64,000 nt of DNA, taken from the NCBI RefSeq assembly GCF_018128285.1, contig NZ_CP072380.1:2108001-2172000 (forward strand). Reading direction: 5' to 3'. The position numbers and the translations under genes were made by a program. The notes below the pieces were generated by a model. It made no database searches and had not been told where the DNA came from. It saw only the letters and a list, made by a program, of their open reading frames with translations. This document shows positions 27,148-37,048 of this stretch, piece after piece (positions within the stretch are counted from its first letter, which is position 1; every line of letters starts with the position of its first letter). The stretch is from Atopobium sp. oral taxon 416 (GTDB lineage: Bacteria; Actinomycetota; Coriobacteriia; Coriobacteriales; Atopobiaceae).

Positions 27148-27840
27148 CTACTCTTGACGCGGATCGATGACTTTAGCAGCCTGATCCCACTGACCGAAGC
27201 GACCCATTGCGCCGTCCAAGGCCTTCTTAGGATCGGTGCCAGCCTTGACTGCGTCGGTGAATTTGCCGAGGTTTAGAAACTCAAAGCCCACGATCTCATC
27301 CTTGTCGTTGAGCGCCATGTGGGTGATGTAGCCCTGGGTGAGTTCGAGGTAGCGGGCGCCCTTTGCCTTGGTGCCATAGGTGGTGCCGACCATGGAGCGC
27401 ATACCCTTGCCAAGGTCGTCGAGGCCGGTGCCGATAGGCAGTCCACCTTCAGAGAATGCGGTCTGGGAGCGGCCATAGACAATCTGGAGGAACAGCTCAC
27501 GCATTGCGACGTTGATTGCGTCGCAGACAAGGTCAGTGTTGAGAGCTTCGAGGATCGTCTTGCCAGGCATAATCTCTGCTGCCATAGCTGCAGAGTGAGT
27601 CATGCCGGAGCAACCGATGGTCTCGATCAGGCACTCTTCAATGACGCCGTTCTTGATGTTGAGGCTGAGCTTGCAAGCACCCTGCTGCGGTGCGCACCAG
27701 CCTACACCGTGCGTGTAACCAGAGATGTCTTTGATCTCTTTCGCCTGAACCCATTTCCCCTCCTCGGGAATTGGTGCAGGTCCGTGGTCTGCGCCCTTAG
27801 CAACGGGGCACATCCTCTCCACTTCTGCGGAATACTGCAT
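27148..27840 (-). CDS. NifU-like iron-sulfur cluster scaffold protein
   Basis: The start at ATG 27838-27840 follows GGAGAGGAGA and gives 230 residues; a longer upstream reading has no support. The protein carries IscU/NifU-type cysteines in GVGWCAPQQGACKLSLNIKN and IETIGCSGMTHSAAMAAEIM, with SQTAFSEGGLPIG downstream. Standard NifU N-domains are about 130 residues, so this belongs to the longer type paired with GGGtGRT proteins. It is the first gene of the two-gene operon. It probably holds or transfers an Fe-S cluster in the cytoplasm for a specific partner. Confidence 0.85.
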   Translation of the reverse strand: MQYSAEVERMCPVAKGADHGPAPIPEEGKWVQAKEIKDISGYTHGVGWCAPQQGACKLSLNIKNGVIEECLIETIGCSGMTHSAAMAAEIMPGKTILEALNTDLVCDAINVAMRELFLQIVYGRSQTAFSEGGLPIGTGLDDLGKGMRSMVGTTYGTKAKGARYLELTQGYITHMALNDKDEIVGFEFLNLGKFTDAVKAGTDPKKALDGAMGRFGQWDQAAKVIDPRQE

Positions 27841-28087
27841 GGATTCTCCTCTCCAAGCATCAGACCCTTCTTCCTTATGAAGCAGGGCGTGTCCTTGTTC
27901 CTTTGATGATAGCGCTAGGAATGTCTTTTTAGGCGATAAAATGCGGTGTATTGCTGTAAGTAAATGAAAAGTTTCGTAGAGCTCGGTCACTTCCGCAAAG
28001 TGGTATATACAGAGAAACGAACCAGAGGCTCGAGCTTCAAGTATCATTTGCAATTGCCAAAAGTCAAAGAGACTTGAAGGTTCAACC

Positions 28088-28318
28088 ATGGCTCAGATCA
28101 AACTTACTCTTAACCAGGACGAGATAATGCAGCTGCTCGAAGGCTCCAGCAAAGAGGCACTCAAGCTCATGCTCTAAAAGTCGCTCAATGCCCATCTGCT
28201 CGCAAAGTCGGAGGGTCAGCTGGGTGCGGGGTACCGGGGTACTTGGCAAGCGCAGCGACAGCCGCAGCGGTAGAGGAGGCGCTTCCTCACGCTGCGCTTC
28301 GACACGATAGATCTCTTT
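28088..28318 (+). mobile_element. IS256-family transposase N-terminal remnant
   Basis: From ATG 28088 the frame reads MAQIKLTLNQDEIMQLLEGS and SKEALKLML, a stop, then LNAHLLAKSEGQLGAGYRGT, the usual start of IS256 transposases. It is cut near 28318 by an IS5 element. Confidence 0.7.
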
Positions 28319-28322
28319 GTCC

Positions 28323-30071
28323 TAAGGAAACGATGATTAATGCCCCATGACGTGCCAGAGGGGACCGACCACACGGCTTTTCTAGGGAAACGATGATTAA
28401 TGCCCCATAACGTGTCAGAGGGGACCGACCACACGACTTTTCTGGGCCGGCATGCGGGAAAGGCAGGGAAGGATGCCCATCCAGCACGTGCAGGAGCCGC
28501 CATCCTTACATCCGTCCTGCCGCATGCACCGCAATAAGGCTCCAAGACGGATCAAGCAACTCTGGGAGCCGGGAGGTGCAGCCTGCCGGCAAAAGATGCA
28601 CATGGCAAGGTTTGCAAGGGCGAGGCAGACTTGAGTGTGCAGGCATCTTCTCTATCCTTCTGTAGCGCTTCCTTAAGGGGTCGAAGCGGCGCTTCACGAT
28701 AAGGAAGGGATGCTTCTGCCTTTGAGCGGCCGGATGCCTTCCTGGACTCGATGCTTTTCTCGGAGAAGAGTGCACAGGCAAGGCCTTCTCTAGTCGAAGG
28801 CTTTCTTAGCAACGCTTTAGCGCATAGATGAGAGGTGTGGGTCTTTATGCGTCCTTAAGGGCGCTTCGCTATACCTATATAGCCTAAAGTCTGCGCAGCA
28901 GAACCTGTCATCTTCCCTTACGAGTACGTGTGCCACAGGATATGTCAGATACATTCTAGGCGCTCGTCTCCACACCATGCACAAGGCCACCTGCGGCATC
29001 CACGCCGATATGTGCCTTGTATCCGATACGCCAGGCTCCCCCTTTCTTGGACTGGTGCGCTTTAAGGGTCGCGCACATGGTCCTTGTTCTTCGTTAAGCT
29101 TTAGAGCCCAGGTGAAGGTCACATCCACCATGGAGCCGCCCCGCCCCGTGATCCCTGCCTTCTCGAGCTCTAAGTTCAGGCGTAAAGCACAAGCTTTACC
29201 GAACTCCTCTCGCTTTAAGGCTATGGCGCATCTTCGCGCTCGTCGTTGCATCTGGCACCTGCGCTTGCATGAGGTCTACGTGCACAGAAGCGCCACTAGG
29301 AGTGACAATCCAGGATAGCATCTTTAAGTTCCCTCGTCTTAAGAGAGCAAACATGACCTAAAGCAGGCTACATCCTAAGCTTCGCCTTTGCAGCGCGCAC
29401 ATGCCTGACAGGAGCCTGTCAGTGGTAGCTGGTATCTACTAGTGCAATCCAGCTATCCCACACAACGATTGTATCCATCTGCTCCAGGTGTGCCTCCCGT
29501 CTGGTCTTTCTCCTTAGACCTTAGGATTTAAGGTCTTAAAAGCTCATCTGGCTGCTCATATCTTCCTTTTGGATATGCTGGAATACGTTGCTGTAATTAT
29601 AACATATCCGCAGGCAGATAGGCATCTATGTGGGTATGGGCACTGCGTGGTTCGAGACATTTTAAGCCGATGTCATACAGCGTGTGGTCCCAGCGACCTC
29701 ATCGAGGCGAATTAATCATCGTTTCCCTAGGCCTGCATGCGGAAAAGGATGCCCATCCAGCACGTGCAGGAGCCGTCATCCTGGCATCTGTCCTGCCCCA
29801 TGCACCGCATCCGGCAGAAGGCCCCAAGACGGAATGCCTTCCGCCTGGTCTTTCTCCTTAGACCTTAGGATTTAAGGTCCTAAAAGCTCATCTGGTTGCC
29901 CATATCTTCCTTTTGGATATGCTGGAATACGTGGATGTAGCTATACCATATCCAGAAGACAGATAGGCATCTATGTGGGTATGGGCACTGCGTGGTTCGA
30001 GACATTTTGAGCCGATGTCATACAGCGTGCAGCTCCACTGGCCTCATCGAGGCGAATTATTCATCGTTTCC
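28323..30071 (-). mobile_element. Internally deleted IS5 copy that hosts a second IS5
   Basis: The 3' end lies at 28325-28384 and resumes at 29728 with TAGGCCTGCATGCGG. It then jumps from the 3' region directly to the N-terminal region and ends at the 5' terminus GGGAAACGATGAATAATTCG (minus strand) at 30071. The parts together are only about 410 bp, so the coding region is largely deleted. A full-length IS5 (28385-29727) splits it at TA in CTAG. Confidence 0.75.
28385..29727 (-). mobile_element. IS5-family element, full length, inserted in another IS5
   Basis: The 1343-bp element is bounded by GGGAAACGATGATTAAT and its complement, with TA on both sides (28383-28384 and 29728-29729). It contains an IS5-type transposase in shifted frames: N-terminus TRREAHLEQMDTIVVWDSWI, middle [21 protein letters not shown]-terminus VKRRFDPLRKRYRRIEKMPA. 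In-frame stops suggest it is inactive, although some IS5 relatives use frameshifting. Confidence 0.82.
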
Positions 30072-30074
30072 CTA

Positions 30075-30666
30075 GCGCGATCGATTCCGGCGCTCTGGAC
30101 TCTCCCCGCACAAACGAGCGACTGGAAAGGAAGGCGCCCGGCGCCAAAGGAGGGGCAATATCAAGGTCTCCCAGATGCTCTGAGAAAGGCTAAGGGAGGT
30201 CCTCTGAGCGCTTCTGTCTGGGTAAGTGGGCAAACCGACACTGTTATGGGGCCAACCTCTGCGTGCCCGTTGGGTCTTGTCCAAGCACTCCTTTGCGGCT
30301 GCTTGTGGGTAGCAAGGGCGTGCGCGCTACCCAGCTCAGCATCCTTGAGGGGGGTTTCGCTCAAGACAATCACGCCTGGTTGCGCCAAGCAGCTCTCCCG
30401 GCAGGGCTAAGGTCGCAAAAGCCTTGGGAGGTGTACAGTTTTGCTTCTGCGAGCCGCACCACCTGTGGCAGAAGGCGATAGTTAAGAACACCGATGTCCT
30501 CATCTGTGAGTTCTTCCCCTAAGGGTGTAGCGACTTTTCCTGGGTCTCACATAAGGAGGTACAACATGTCTTGGATCTGATCTGTGACAGGCCAAGAAAG
30601 GTATTAGGCTACAGGACGGCCAACGAGGTCTTTAGGGAGATGGTGCACTCAGCTTGACAATCTGCC
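30075..30666 (+). mobile_element. IS30-family 3' half, diverged
   Basis: The segment aligns with the C-terminal half and right end of the other IS30 copies (AGTTCTTCCCCTAAGGG; AACGAGGTCTTTAGGGAGAT; final TGACAATCTGCC at 30666) but is clearly more diverged. The left half has been replaced by the IS5 at 30071. Its last base supplies one base of the acyltransferase stop codon. Confidence 0.75.
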
Positions 30667-33134
30667 TACTGATTGGATTGGTTCGATTGACCCTGTGATT
30701 GATCTGTTTGATCTTGTGACTGATCAGTCTGGTCTTGGGCCTGATCCTGGCTCTGGTCATCTCCGTTCTTGTCGCTCACATCTCCGACGGCGTTGACCAT
30801 CAGATCGGTGTAGGCCTTGATACCCTCATCGGTCAAACTCTGACCAATCTCATCCATGTACTCCGGATGCTCTTGGACCTCAGAGTTCCAATCGATCACC
30901 TGAACGTTCTTACGCGAGGACGCCATATCTAACAGGATCTGGTTGTTCGCATCGGCAAAGCTCGCGGTGCTGTACCCATTCACAAGCCAGACCTCGACGT
31001 CATCCCCGATCGTGTTGAGCAGTGAGTTCACGTGGTCCCTCGAAAGCGGCACATCCGCCTGCAGGGCAATCACGACACGCTTGCCGGCAGTCCCGGAGTT
31101 CACGTAGTTCTGCCAGACCTTCTCAAGCTCGTCAGAACTTCTGCCCGCAGAACAGTCGATCATTGTATAAGGCCACGCCTGTGAAAGTGAATCAGCGGCC
31201 TTGATCGACACCCCGTCGCCCAGGAAGATCACCTTGTAGGTGGTGTTCTCCTTGGTCGGGACTTCGTAGCCCATGGTGTTGACGATGAGGTCTACAAAGT
31301 TCTGCGCATAGTTCGGACGCAGGTGCGTTCCATCATCCCAGAACCACTCGTTGTGGGACTGTGAATCATCGTACCAGTCAATCACGGAGACATTGTCGTT
31401 TGCTGCGGCTAGCTGATTCAGGAGTGTGTTGTTCGGTGAGCACCACGGCTTCGGCACACGGTCATTCACGAACCAGATCTGCTTGCCCGGCCCCACGGCG
31501 TCGACCAGCTGCTGCAGGAAGTCTTCAGTGAGGTATCCATTGGAACCGATTGAGAACACAACGTTGTCCCCCACGACGCCCTTGCCCGCATAGCCTTGAT
31601 AGACCGCGAGGGCATCGGTTGGTTGCCGTCCGACTTCAGCGTCGACCATCCCATGCGGGAAGGCGGCATTCAGATTGTCGATCGCGCCTAAAGATACTGA
31701 GTCCCCGATAAAGAGGACGTCATATTCCCCATCCGTCAGCGGTTTCTTCAGGGTCGCGGCGCTCACCACTTCCTGCGCATCCCCGTTGTCCCCGACGGCA
31801 GCTTCAGCCGGAACGGTAATTAAACCGACAATTGCGACGGCGAGCACCGCCATAGACGCGATGGTTCTGATCAGCTTCATCGGGCACAGATGCACCGCGC
31901 GCACCAAGCCGGTCTCGTTGTTCTCTTTGACCTGGCGGCGTGCTCTTCTGCGGGCCTTAGGGCCTTTGAAGTAACCGTGCTTGAGCACCGCATGCACCAT
32001 GTGCTTGCGGAACGGGGTCTCAACCACGTTGTAGCTGATGTCCGCTGCGATCAAGGTCAACACCAACTCGAGCAAGATTAGATACCACGGCTGGTTCACA
32101 CCCGCACGTGGAGTCAAAAGCTCGATGATAATGTAGTGCCAGATATAGATCGCGAAGCTGCGCTTACCGATCCACACGAGCGGCTTGATGGAGAGGATCC
32201 TTCCCATCACCGTATCCTGCACGAGCAAGCCGTAGATAGCGAAGGCCGCCAGCACGGAGCAGGCAAGCGTACCTCCCCAGTAAGAGAAAGCGGAATAACC
32301 GTTCGTCACATTCATCATAACGAGCAGGGCGATGGTGGCGCCAGCTGCGGAGAGCTCCAGCTTCACGCGCTTGTCGGTCGGCTGGTCCTGCGCGCGAAAG
32401 CTCGTTTGCTTCTCAAGCGGGCAAGCAAAGGCCAGCAGGCATCCAACGAGCAGCGACTGCGCGCGGGTGTCGGTGCCGTAGTAGGCACGGGAAGGGTCCG
32501 CTTCAGGCACATAGAGCAGCGCCATCGCTGCCGCAGAGAGCCCAGTCGCGATCGCAAGCCCGATGATCAGTTGTTTTTTGTTTGCCTTGTGACGCAGGCA
32601 GAAGTAGAGGATAGGGGGCCAAGCCAGATAGAACTGGAATTCGATCGCGAGCGACCAGAAGTGCGTTATAGGTGACGGTGCGCCTGCTGCTGCAAAATAG
32701 GACTGCTGTGTAAAGATCTTGAACCAGTTGATGAACATCAGAAGGCCAGGGATAATATCGGGCCGCATCTTTGTTAAGAGCTGATGGTCGAAGATCGTGC
32801 AGGCCGCCAGCGCGATTGCCACGTAAGCCAGACAGGTCGGCAGAAGGCGCTTAATGCGTTTGACATAGTAATGACCACAGGAGATGCGCCCGCTCTGCTC
32901 AAACTCACGCAGCAAGCCGCCGGTTGCCAGATACCCTGACAGCACGAAGAGGACACTGACACCGATCAGACCTCCCTGGCACCAGATAAGGTTCATGTGG
33001 TAGAACACAACCGCCAGTGCACACAGCGCCCTGAGTCCATCGAGCGAATTTATGTAGGGCACATGGGTACGCGTCTTTGTATTCGTTCGTGATTGCTTTG
33101 GAACTTTGAACGTCGTCGTTGTATCAGAAACCAC
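30666..33134 (-). CDS. OafA/YrhL-type membrane acyltransferase with two SGNH domains
   Basis: Of 822 residues, about 20-400 form an acyltransferase-3 domain with ten or so helices (YINSLDGLRALCALAVVFYH; FWSLAIEFQFYLAWPP; final VVETPFRKHM). A further helix at about 430-452 is followed by two extracytoplasmic SGNH modules. The first has the nucleophile (VLFIGDSVSLGA) and the Asp-His pair (WDDGTHLRP). The second keeps the fold but has GDG in place of GDS and no catalytic His, so it is probably non-catalytic. The C-terminal 30 residues are Ser/Gln/Asp repeats. Such enzymes O-acetylate cell-wall or surface glycans. The TAG stop sits exactly at an IS30 end, so the original tail may have been longer. 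Confidence 0.9.
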   Translation of the reverse strand: MVSDTTTTFKVPKQSRTNTKTRTHVPYINSLDGLRALCALAVVFYHMNLIWCQGGLIGVSVLFVLSGYLATGGLLREFEQSGRISCGHYYVKRIKRLLPTCLAYVAIALAACTIFDHQLLTKMRPDIIPGLLMFINWFKIFTQQSYFAAAGAPSPITHFWSLAIEFQFYLAWPPILYFCLRHKANKKQLIIGLAIATGLSAAAMALLYVPEADPSRAYYGTDTRAQSLLVGCLLAFACPLEKQTSFRAQDQPTDKRVKLELSAAGATIALLVMMNVTNGYSAFSYWGGTLACSVLAAFAIYGLLVQDTVMGRILSIKPLVWIGKRSFAIYIWHYIIIELLTPRAGVNQPWYLILLELVLTLIAADISYNVVETPFRKHMVHAVLKHGYFKGPKARRRARRQVKENNETGLVRAVHLCPMKLIRTIASMAVLAVAIVGLITVPAEAAVGDNGDAQEVVSAATLKKPLTDGEYDVLFIGDSVSLGAIDNLNAAFPHGMVDAEVGRQPTDALAVYQGYAGKGVVGDNVVFSIGSNGYLTEDFLQQLVDAVGPGKQIWFVNDRVPKPWCSPNNTLLNQLAAANDNVSVIDWYDDSQSHNEWFWDDGTHLRPNYAQNFVDLIVNTMGYEVPTKENTTYKVIFLGDGVSIKAADSLSQAWPYTMIDCSAGRSSDELEKVWQNYVNSGTAGKRVVIALQADVPLSRDHVNSLLNTIGDDVEVWLVNGYSTASFADANNQILLDMASSRKNVQVIDWNSEVQEHPEYMDEIGQSLTDEGIKAYTDLMVNAVGDVSDKNGDDQSQDQAQDQTDQSQDQTDQSQGQSNQSNQ

Positions 33135-33261
33135 AGGTCCTCCGGGCAGGAAATAAAAAGTCTAACAGATAAAGAAAACTTAGTCTGTCAAGACAGAATT
33201 TTCACTAGTTTTATTTTAGCTCTATAGAATCTTAAAACGCTGCCTTCACCCACAATTTTTA

Positions 33262-34497
33262 GGCTCTTCGACGTTTCTAGTGGGTAGTGCAGGCCAGCTG
33301 CCTCTGGGCCGAGAAGTTGAGTTTTCCAGTCTGAGGAAGATCATCGCCTCGAAGTAGGACATGTTCCTGAAGCCCCTAGCAGCGCTTTCTGCTGATTAGA
33401 CGAGGGAGTTGAGCCCTTCGAGGAACGAATTGGTTAAATTCCTCTTCCACCAATTCAAGATCTCTTCCCACTCCTTTCTAAGCGTGCTTGCCACCCTCTT
33501 CATCTTAGCCACGGCAGAGTGCATCATCTACAAGCAAAGGCGGTTTGGGGCTGCAGCAGCCGATTCCCTGTCGGGGCATGAATAGACGTCCTGCATCGCC
33601 TCTGCCATCTGGCAGGCGCGCGCCTCTGTGTGCACCTCACAGGGTCTGTCGCCCTCATGAAGAGCTGCCACCACATGGATGCTGTCCAGGATCTGGGCGG
33701 CCTGGGGCATCGCTGCGGTGACTCCCAGGGAGTTATGTCTTTGCCATGTCGCGCATGGCCTCTAAACCCTTCGCCCTGTCCCCTGTGTGCTCCCTAAGCT
33801 CATCTCACTTGCCGCCCTTGTCCTTTGCCTTCCGTGATGGCGGGGGTGCGCTGGTAGTCGAGGTCAGCCATGATGCTGATACAGCTTTGGTCGCACCTTT
33901 TGGCGGTGTCGTCTGTGCCTACACACACGACTCTGGAATAGTCTGCTGCGTCCCTTGCCTTCGATGTCGCCTTCCCAAGCAGTCTCCATATGCGCATGGG
34001 CTGTCTCGTGCAGAGGCTTATGGCCACAACGCTCATGACAAACGATCAGCTGGGCCTCAAAGAGCGCCGCGATGCGTCTTCGGCCACACCTCCCAGAGTA
34101 TCCTTGCGGCATGCACGCCGTCTTTGGGGCCTCAACACTGCGCCGTGTACAATCGTCTCGTATTGCCAGATATCGAGATGCCACAAGATCCTCTTGCGTC
34201 TGTCACAGGTGCCGCAGCGCCTGTGGCAGGCAGGGCTCACCACTTACCTGGTCCTGACGTGTACCACCTTCATATGGAACTCGTCCTGCGCTCATCTGCG
34301 CTTCTCGAACCAGACGTCTGTGACCTCCATTCGCCCCTAAGCCCCCTGGGGCTTCTTAAAGAGCCTTGTCAGCATGCCTTACCTTAAGCATCCATATCGC
34401 ACCTCAGGACCGCATCCGTCGCCAAAAGCTTGGCTGTCCGGGCATCCCGCGCTCAAGGGATGCAGAAGTGCTACCCACCATAAGTAGCGGAGAGCCT
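33262..34497 (-). mobile_element. ISL3-family element, copy 1 (decayed)
   Basis: The ends GGCTCTTCGACGTTTCTAGT (33262) and the complementary GGCTCTCCGCTACTTATGGT (34497) match those of the better-preserved copy at 41924-43253. The interior carries the same ISL3 transposase on the minus strand with many stops. No clean 8-bp target duplication is left. Confidence 0.75.
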
Positions 34498-34621
34498 TTT
34501 TACCCAGGAGCAAAAAGCTCCCTGAGAAACAGCGCTCATAACTCAGCATTGAGGCGCATTGAACGCTAAGATCATAGCTAAGGGTCTATCAGCCTGACGA
34601 TCCGGAAAGGAGCATACAGTC

Positions 34622-35230
34622 ATGGTAAAACTTCTCTATCAAGGACACGCGAGCTTCCGTCTCGCCGTAAACAACTACATCACCTACATCGACCCCTATG
34701 CCGGAGAGCAGTACAACGAGCCTGCGGATCTCATTCTGGTAACGCATCAGCACTACGACCACAACCAGATCGAGCTTCCCGCCCGCAAACACACCTGCCA
34801 GCTCTGGCAGAATATGGATTCCCATCCTTCCAAGGATGTCTACCTCACCAAGCAGTTTGGACCCTTAGAGATCAGCGCTACGGTCGCCTGCAATAAGAAC
34901 CATCCGATCGATCAGTGTGTAGGCTATCTGATCCGCACCGAGGGCATCACCCTGTGGTTTGCAGGCGACACCTCCTATGTGCCTGAGATGAAGACTCAGA
35001 TGCCCAAAGAGCACATCGACTACGCTTTCCTGCCCGGTGACGGCATCTTCAACATGGATATCGACGAGGCGGCACGCTGCGCGAACCTGATCGGCGCCAA
35101 GAACGTGACCCCGATCCACCTCTATCCGGATCACCTCTACAGTGACAAGCTGGCGCACCGCTTTAAGGATCTGGCTGACAACTGCCTCCTGATCCGTCCG
35201 GGTGAAGAAATCACGCTTGTTCACCAGTGA
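34622..35230 (+). CDS. UlaG-like metallo-beta-lactamase-fold hydrolase
   Basis: The 202-residue protein has the metal-binding signature THQHYDHNQ (HxHxDH) at about residues 41-49, plus further ligands in WFAGDTSYVPE and VTPIHLYPDH. The small size and lack of extra domains resemble UlaG/YycJ-like metal-dependent hydrolases of the cytoplasm. The substrate is unknown. A GGAGCATACAGTC leader precedes the ATG, and a terminator follows at 35288-35321, so it is probably a single-gene unit. Confidence 0.9.
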   Translation: MVKLLYQGHASFRLAVNNYITYIDPYAGEQYNEPADLILVTHQHYDHNQIELPARKHTCQLWQNMDSHPSKDVYLTKQFGPLEISATVACNKNHPIDQCVGYLIRTEGITLWFAGDTSYVPEMKTQMPKEHIDYAFLPGDGIFNMDIDEAARCANLIGAKNVTPIHLYPDHLYSDKLAHRFKDLADNCLLIRPGEEITLVHQ

Positions 35231-35287
35231 GTGTTTGCATATCTCAAAAACAGGTACAAACTAAACAAGCTATGTACACTGAACGCC

Positions 35288-35321
35288 ACCGCGCTGTTGC
35301 AGAACCAACGGCGCGGTTTTC
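35288..35321 (+). terminator. Rho-independent terminator after the MBL hydrolase
   Basis: ACCGCGCTGTTG pairs with CAACGGCGCGGT (12 bp including one wobble) around a 6-nt loop, followed by TTTC. It lies between the hydrolase stop and the GTG start of the next gene. Confidence 0.8.
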
Positions 35322-35343
35322 ATGTAACGAAAGGAGGCCACCT

Positions 35344-36522
35344 GTGCCTTCTGTTCTTCCCTCTCAGGTCATACGGGAGATTCCTCAGGATCCAACGCCG
35401 CAGCAGCGCACCCACTACGGCAACTATGCAAGCATCGTCGGAATCATCTGCAACGTTGCGTTAGCACTCGGCAAAGGCATCGTCGGGCTCGCGAGCGGCT
35501 ACGTCTCAATCATCGCTGACGCAATCAACAACCTCTCCGATGCGACAAGCTCCATCATCTCGCTGATCGGCTTCAAACTCGCGGATCGGCCTGCGGATAC
35601 CGGCCACCCCTTCGGACACGGCCGCTTTGAGTATCTGGCAGGGCTTGTCGTCGCCGTGATCGTCGCGGCCGCCGGCATCGAACTGATCATCAGCTCCGGG
35701 CGCCGCATTTTGAATCCGGAGGAGACCGACTTCAATCTGGTCTTGGTCTTCATGCTGCTCGCCTCGATTGCAGTCAAATTCTGGATGCAGTACTTCTACA
35801 AACGTATCGGCACCAAACTGAACAGTGAGCCGCTTAAAGCAACCGGCGTCGACTCCCGCAACGATGTGATCACCACCGCAGCAGTCCTGCTCTCTGCAGT
35901 GATCTCATACTTCTACCATATAGACCTCGATGGGATCTGCGGTCTTGCGGTCGGGATCTTTGTCCTCTACTCGGGCATCAGCCTGGTTAGGGACACCGTA
36001 AGTCCGCTTCTGGGCCGCGCACCCTCACAGGAGGAGGTCGACCACATCAGGAAGGTCATCACGAGCTACCCCAATGTGATCGGAATGCACGATCTGATGA
36101 TCCATGACTACGGCCCGGGTCGTCAGTTTGGGAGTGCCCACGTCGAGATGCCCTCCACCATCAATATTATGGAAGGCCACGATACGCTCGATAACATCGA
36201 ACAGTACTTTCGGGAGCACGAGGGGTTTGTGATGACACTGCATTTGGACCCGATCGTAATCAACGACCCTGCAGTCAACGAGCTGCGCGCCTGGATCAAC
36301 GATACGCTCAAGACGATCAATCCACGCCTCTCGATGCATGACCTCAGAACCGTACCTGGCCCCACCCACACGAATGTTATATTCGATATCGTAAAACCGT
36401 ACGATGTGAATATGAGCGATGAGGAACTGAAGGTCCTCATCTCGAAGAAGATCGTGGAACACAAACCGGACGCGGTCTGCAAGATCACCGTCGACCACGC
36501 CTACGCCTCTGTCGCTGCCTAA
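35344..36522 (+). CDS. Cation diffusion facilitator (CDF) metal efflux protein
   Basis: I place the start at GTG 35344, preceded by AAGGAGG, giving 392 residues; an earlier in-frame ATG would run through the terminator. The N-terminal half has six helices with ADAINNLSDATSSIISLIG and the metal-site motif TGHPFGHGRFEYLAG in helix 2. The C-terminal region has a cytoplasmic domain (about 215-300, VIGMHDLMIHDYGPGRQFGS) and an unusually extended tail of about 90 residues. CDF proteins export Zn, Co, Mn or Fe by proton antiport; the metal is not decidable here. Pth2 follows 19 bp later, probably co-transcribed. Confidence 0.92.
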   Translation: MPSVLPSQVIREIPQDPTPQQRTHYGNYASIVGIICNVALALGKGIVGLASGYVSIIADAINNLSDATSSIISLIGFKLADRPADTGHPFGHGRFEYLAGLVVAVIVAAAGIELIISSGRRILNPEETDFNLVLVFMLLASIAVKFWMQYFYKRIGTKLNSEPLKATGVDSRNDVITTAAVLLSAVISYFYHIDLDGICGLAVGIFVLYSGISLVRDTVSPLLGRAPSQEEVDHIRKVITSYPNVIGMHDLMIHDYGPGRQFGSAHVEMPSTINIMEGHDTLDNIEQYFREHEGFVMTLHLDPIVINDPAVNELRAWINDTLKTINPRLSMHDLRTVPGPTHTNVIFDIVKPYDVNMSDEELKVLISKKIVEHKPDAVCKITVDHAYASVAA

Positions 36523-36541
36523 CAAAGGAGTTTTAAGTCCC

Positions 36542-36988
36542 ATGTCTAGCTACAAAGCAAAACAGATGATCGTGATGCGCCGTGACCTCAGGATGCGCAA
36601 AGGCAAGATCGCGGCCCAGGCGGGCCACGCCTGCGTGGAGGCAACACTTATGGCCCTTGCCCGGGAGCACCGCCTGGGTGAGGTCAGAGTCGAGACCGAT
36701 ATAGCCGGCGACCCCAGCTGGATCTACCTCAACGACGAGGGTGAGGATCCGACGCCGCTCTCTGACTGGTTTGATGCGGGCGTCGCAAAGGTCTGCGTCT
36801 ACGTGGACTCTGAGCAGGAGCTGCTCGACTTAGCACAGCTGGGACGAGACCGGGGCTTCATCGTCGCCCTCATCCGGGATGCAGGCATCACCGAGTTCCA
36901 CGGGGAGTCAACCTATACCTGTCTCGCCTTTGAACCGCTAAGCCCCGAGCAGATTGATCCTTTGACCGGCGACCTGCCGCTCTATTAA
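36542..36988 (+). CDS. Archaeal-type peptidyl-tRNA hydrolase (Pth2 family)
   Basis: The 148-residue protein matches Pth2: KQMIVMRRDLRMRKGKIAAQ then AGHACVEA at the N-terminus, VCVYVDSEQELLDLAQL in the middle and IRDAGITEFHGESTYTCLAF near the end. Pth2 recycles peptidyl-tRNAs that drop off the ribosome and is unrelated to the usual bacterial Pth. An insertion with DPSWIYLNDEGEDPTPL lies between the first helix and the second strand. The gene follows the CDF gene by 19 bp with AAAGGAG upstream. Confidence 0.88.
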   Translation: MSSYKAKQMIVMRRDLRMRKGKIAAQAGHACVEATLMALAREHRLGEVRVETDIAGDPSWIYLNDEGEDPTPLSDWFDAGVAKVCVYVDSEQELLDLAQLGRDRGFIVALIRDAGITEFHGESTYTCLAFEPLSPEQIDPLTGDLPLY

Positions 36989-37048
36989 CTGACTCCCTCC
37001 CACTACGCTCAGCACGGGAGGCGCCGAGCGTTGAATACCATGCTATGG

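Noticed and set aside
33256-34503. 8-bp target duplication around ISL3 copy 1
   Set aside because: Only about five bases (TTTTA) are shared, too few to call a target duplication.
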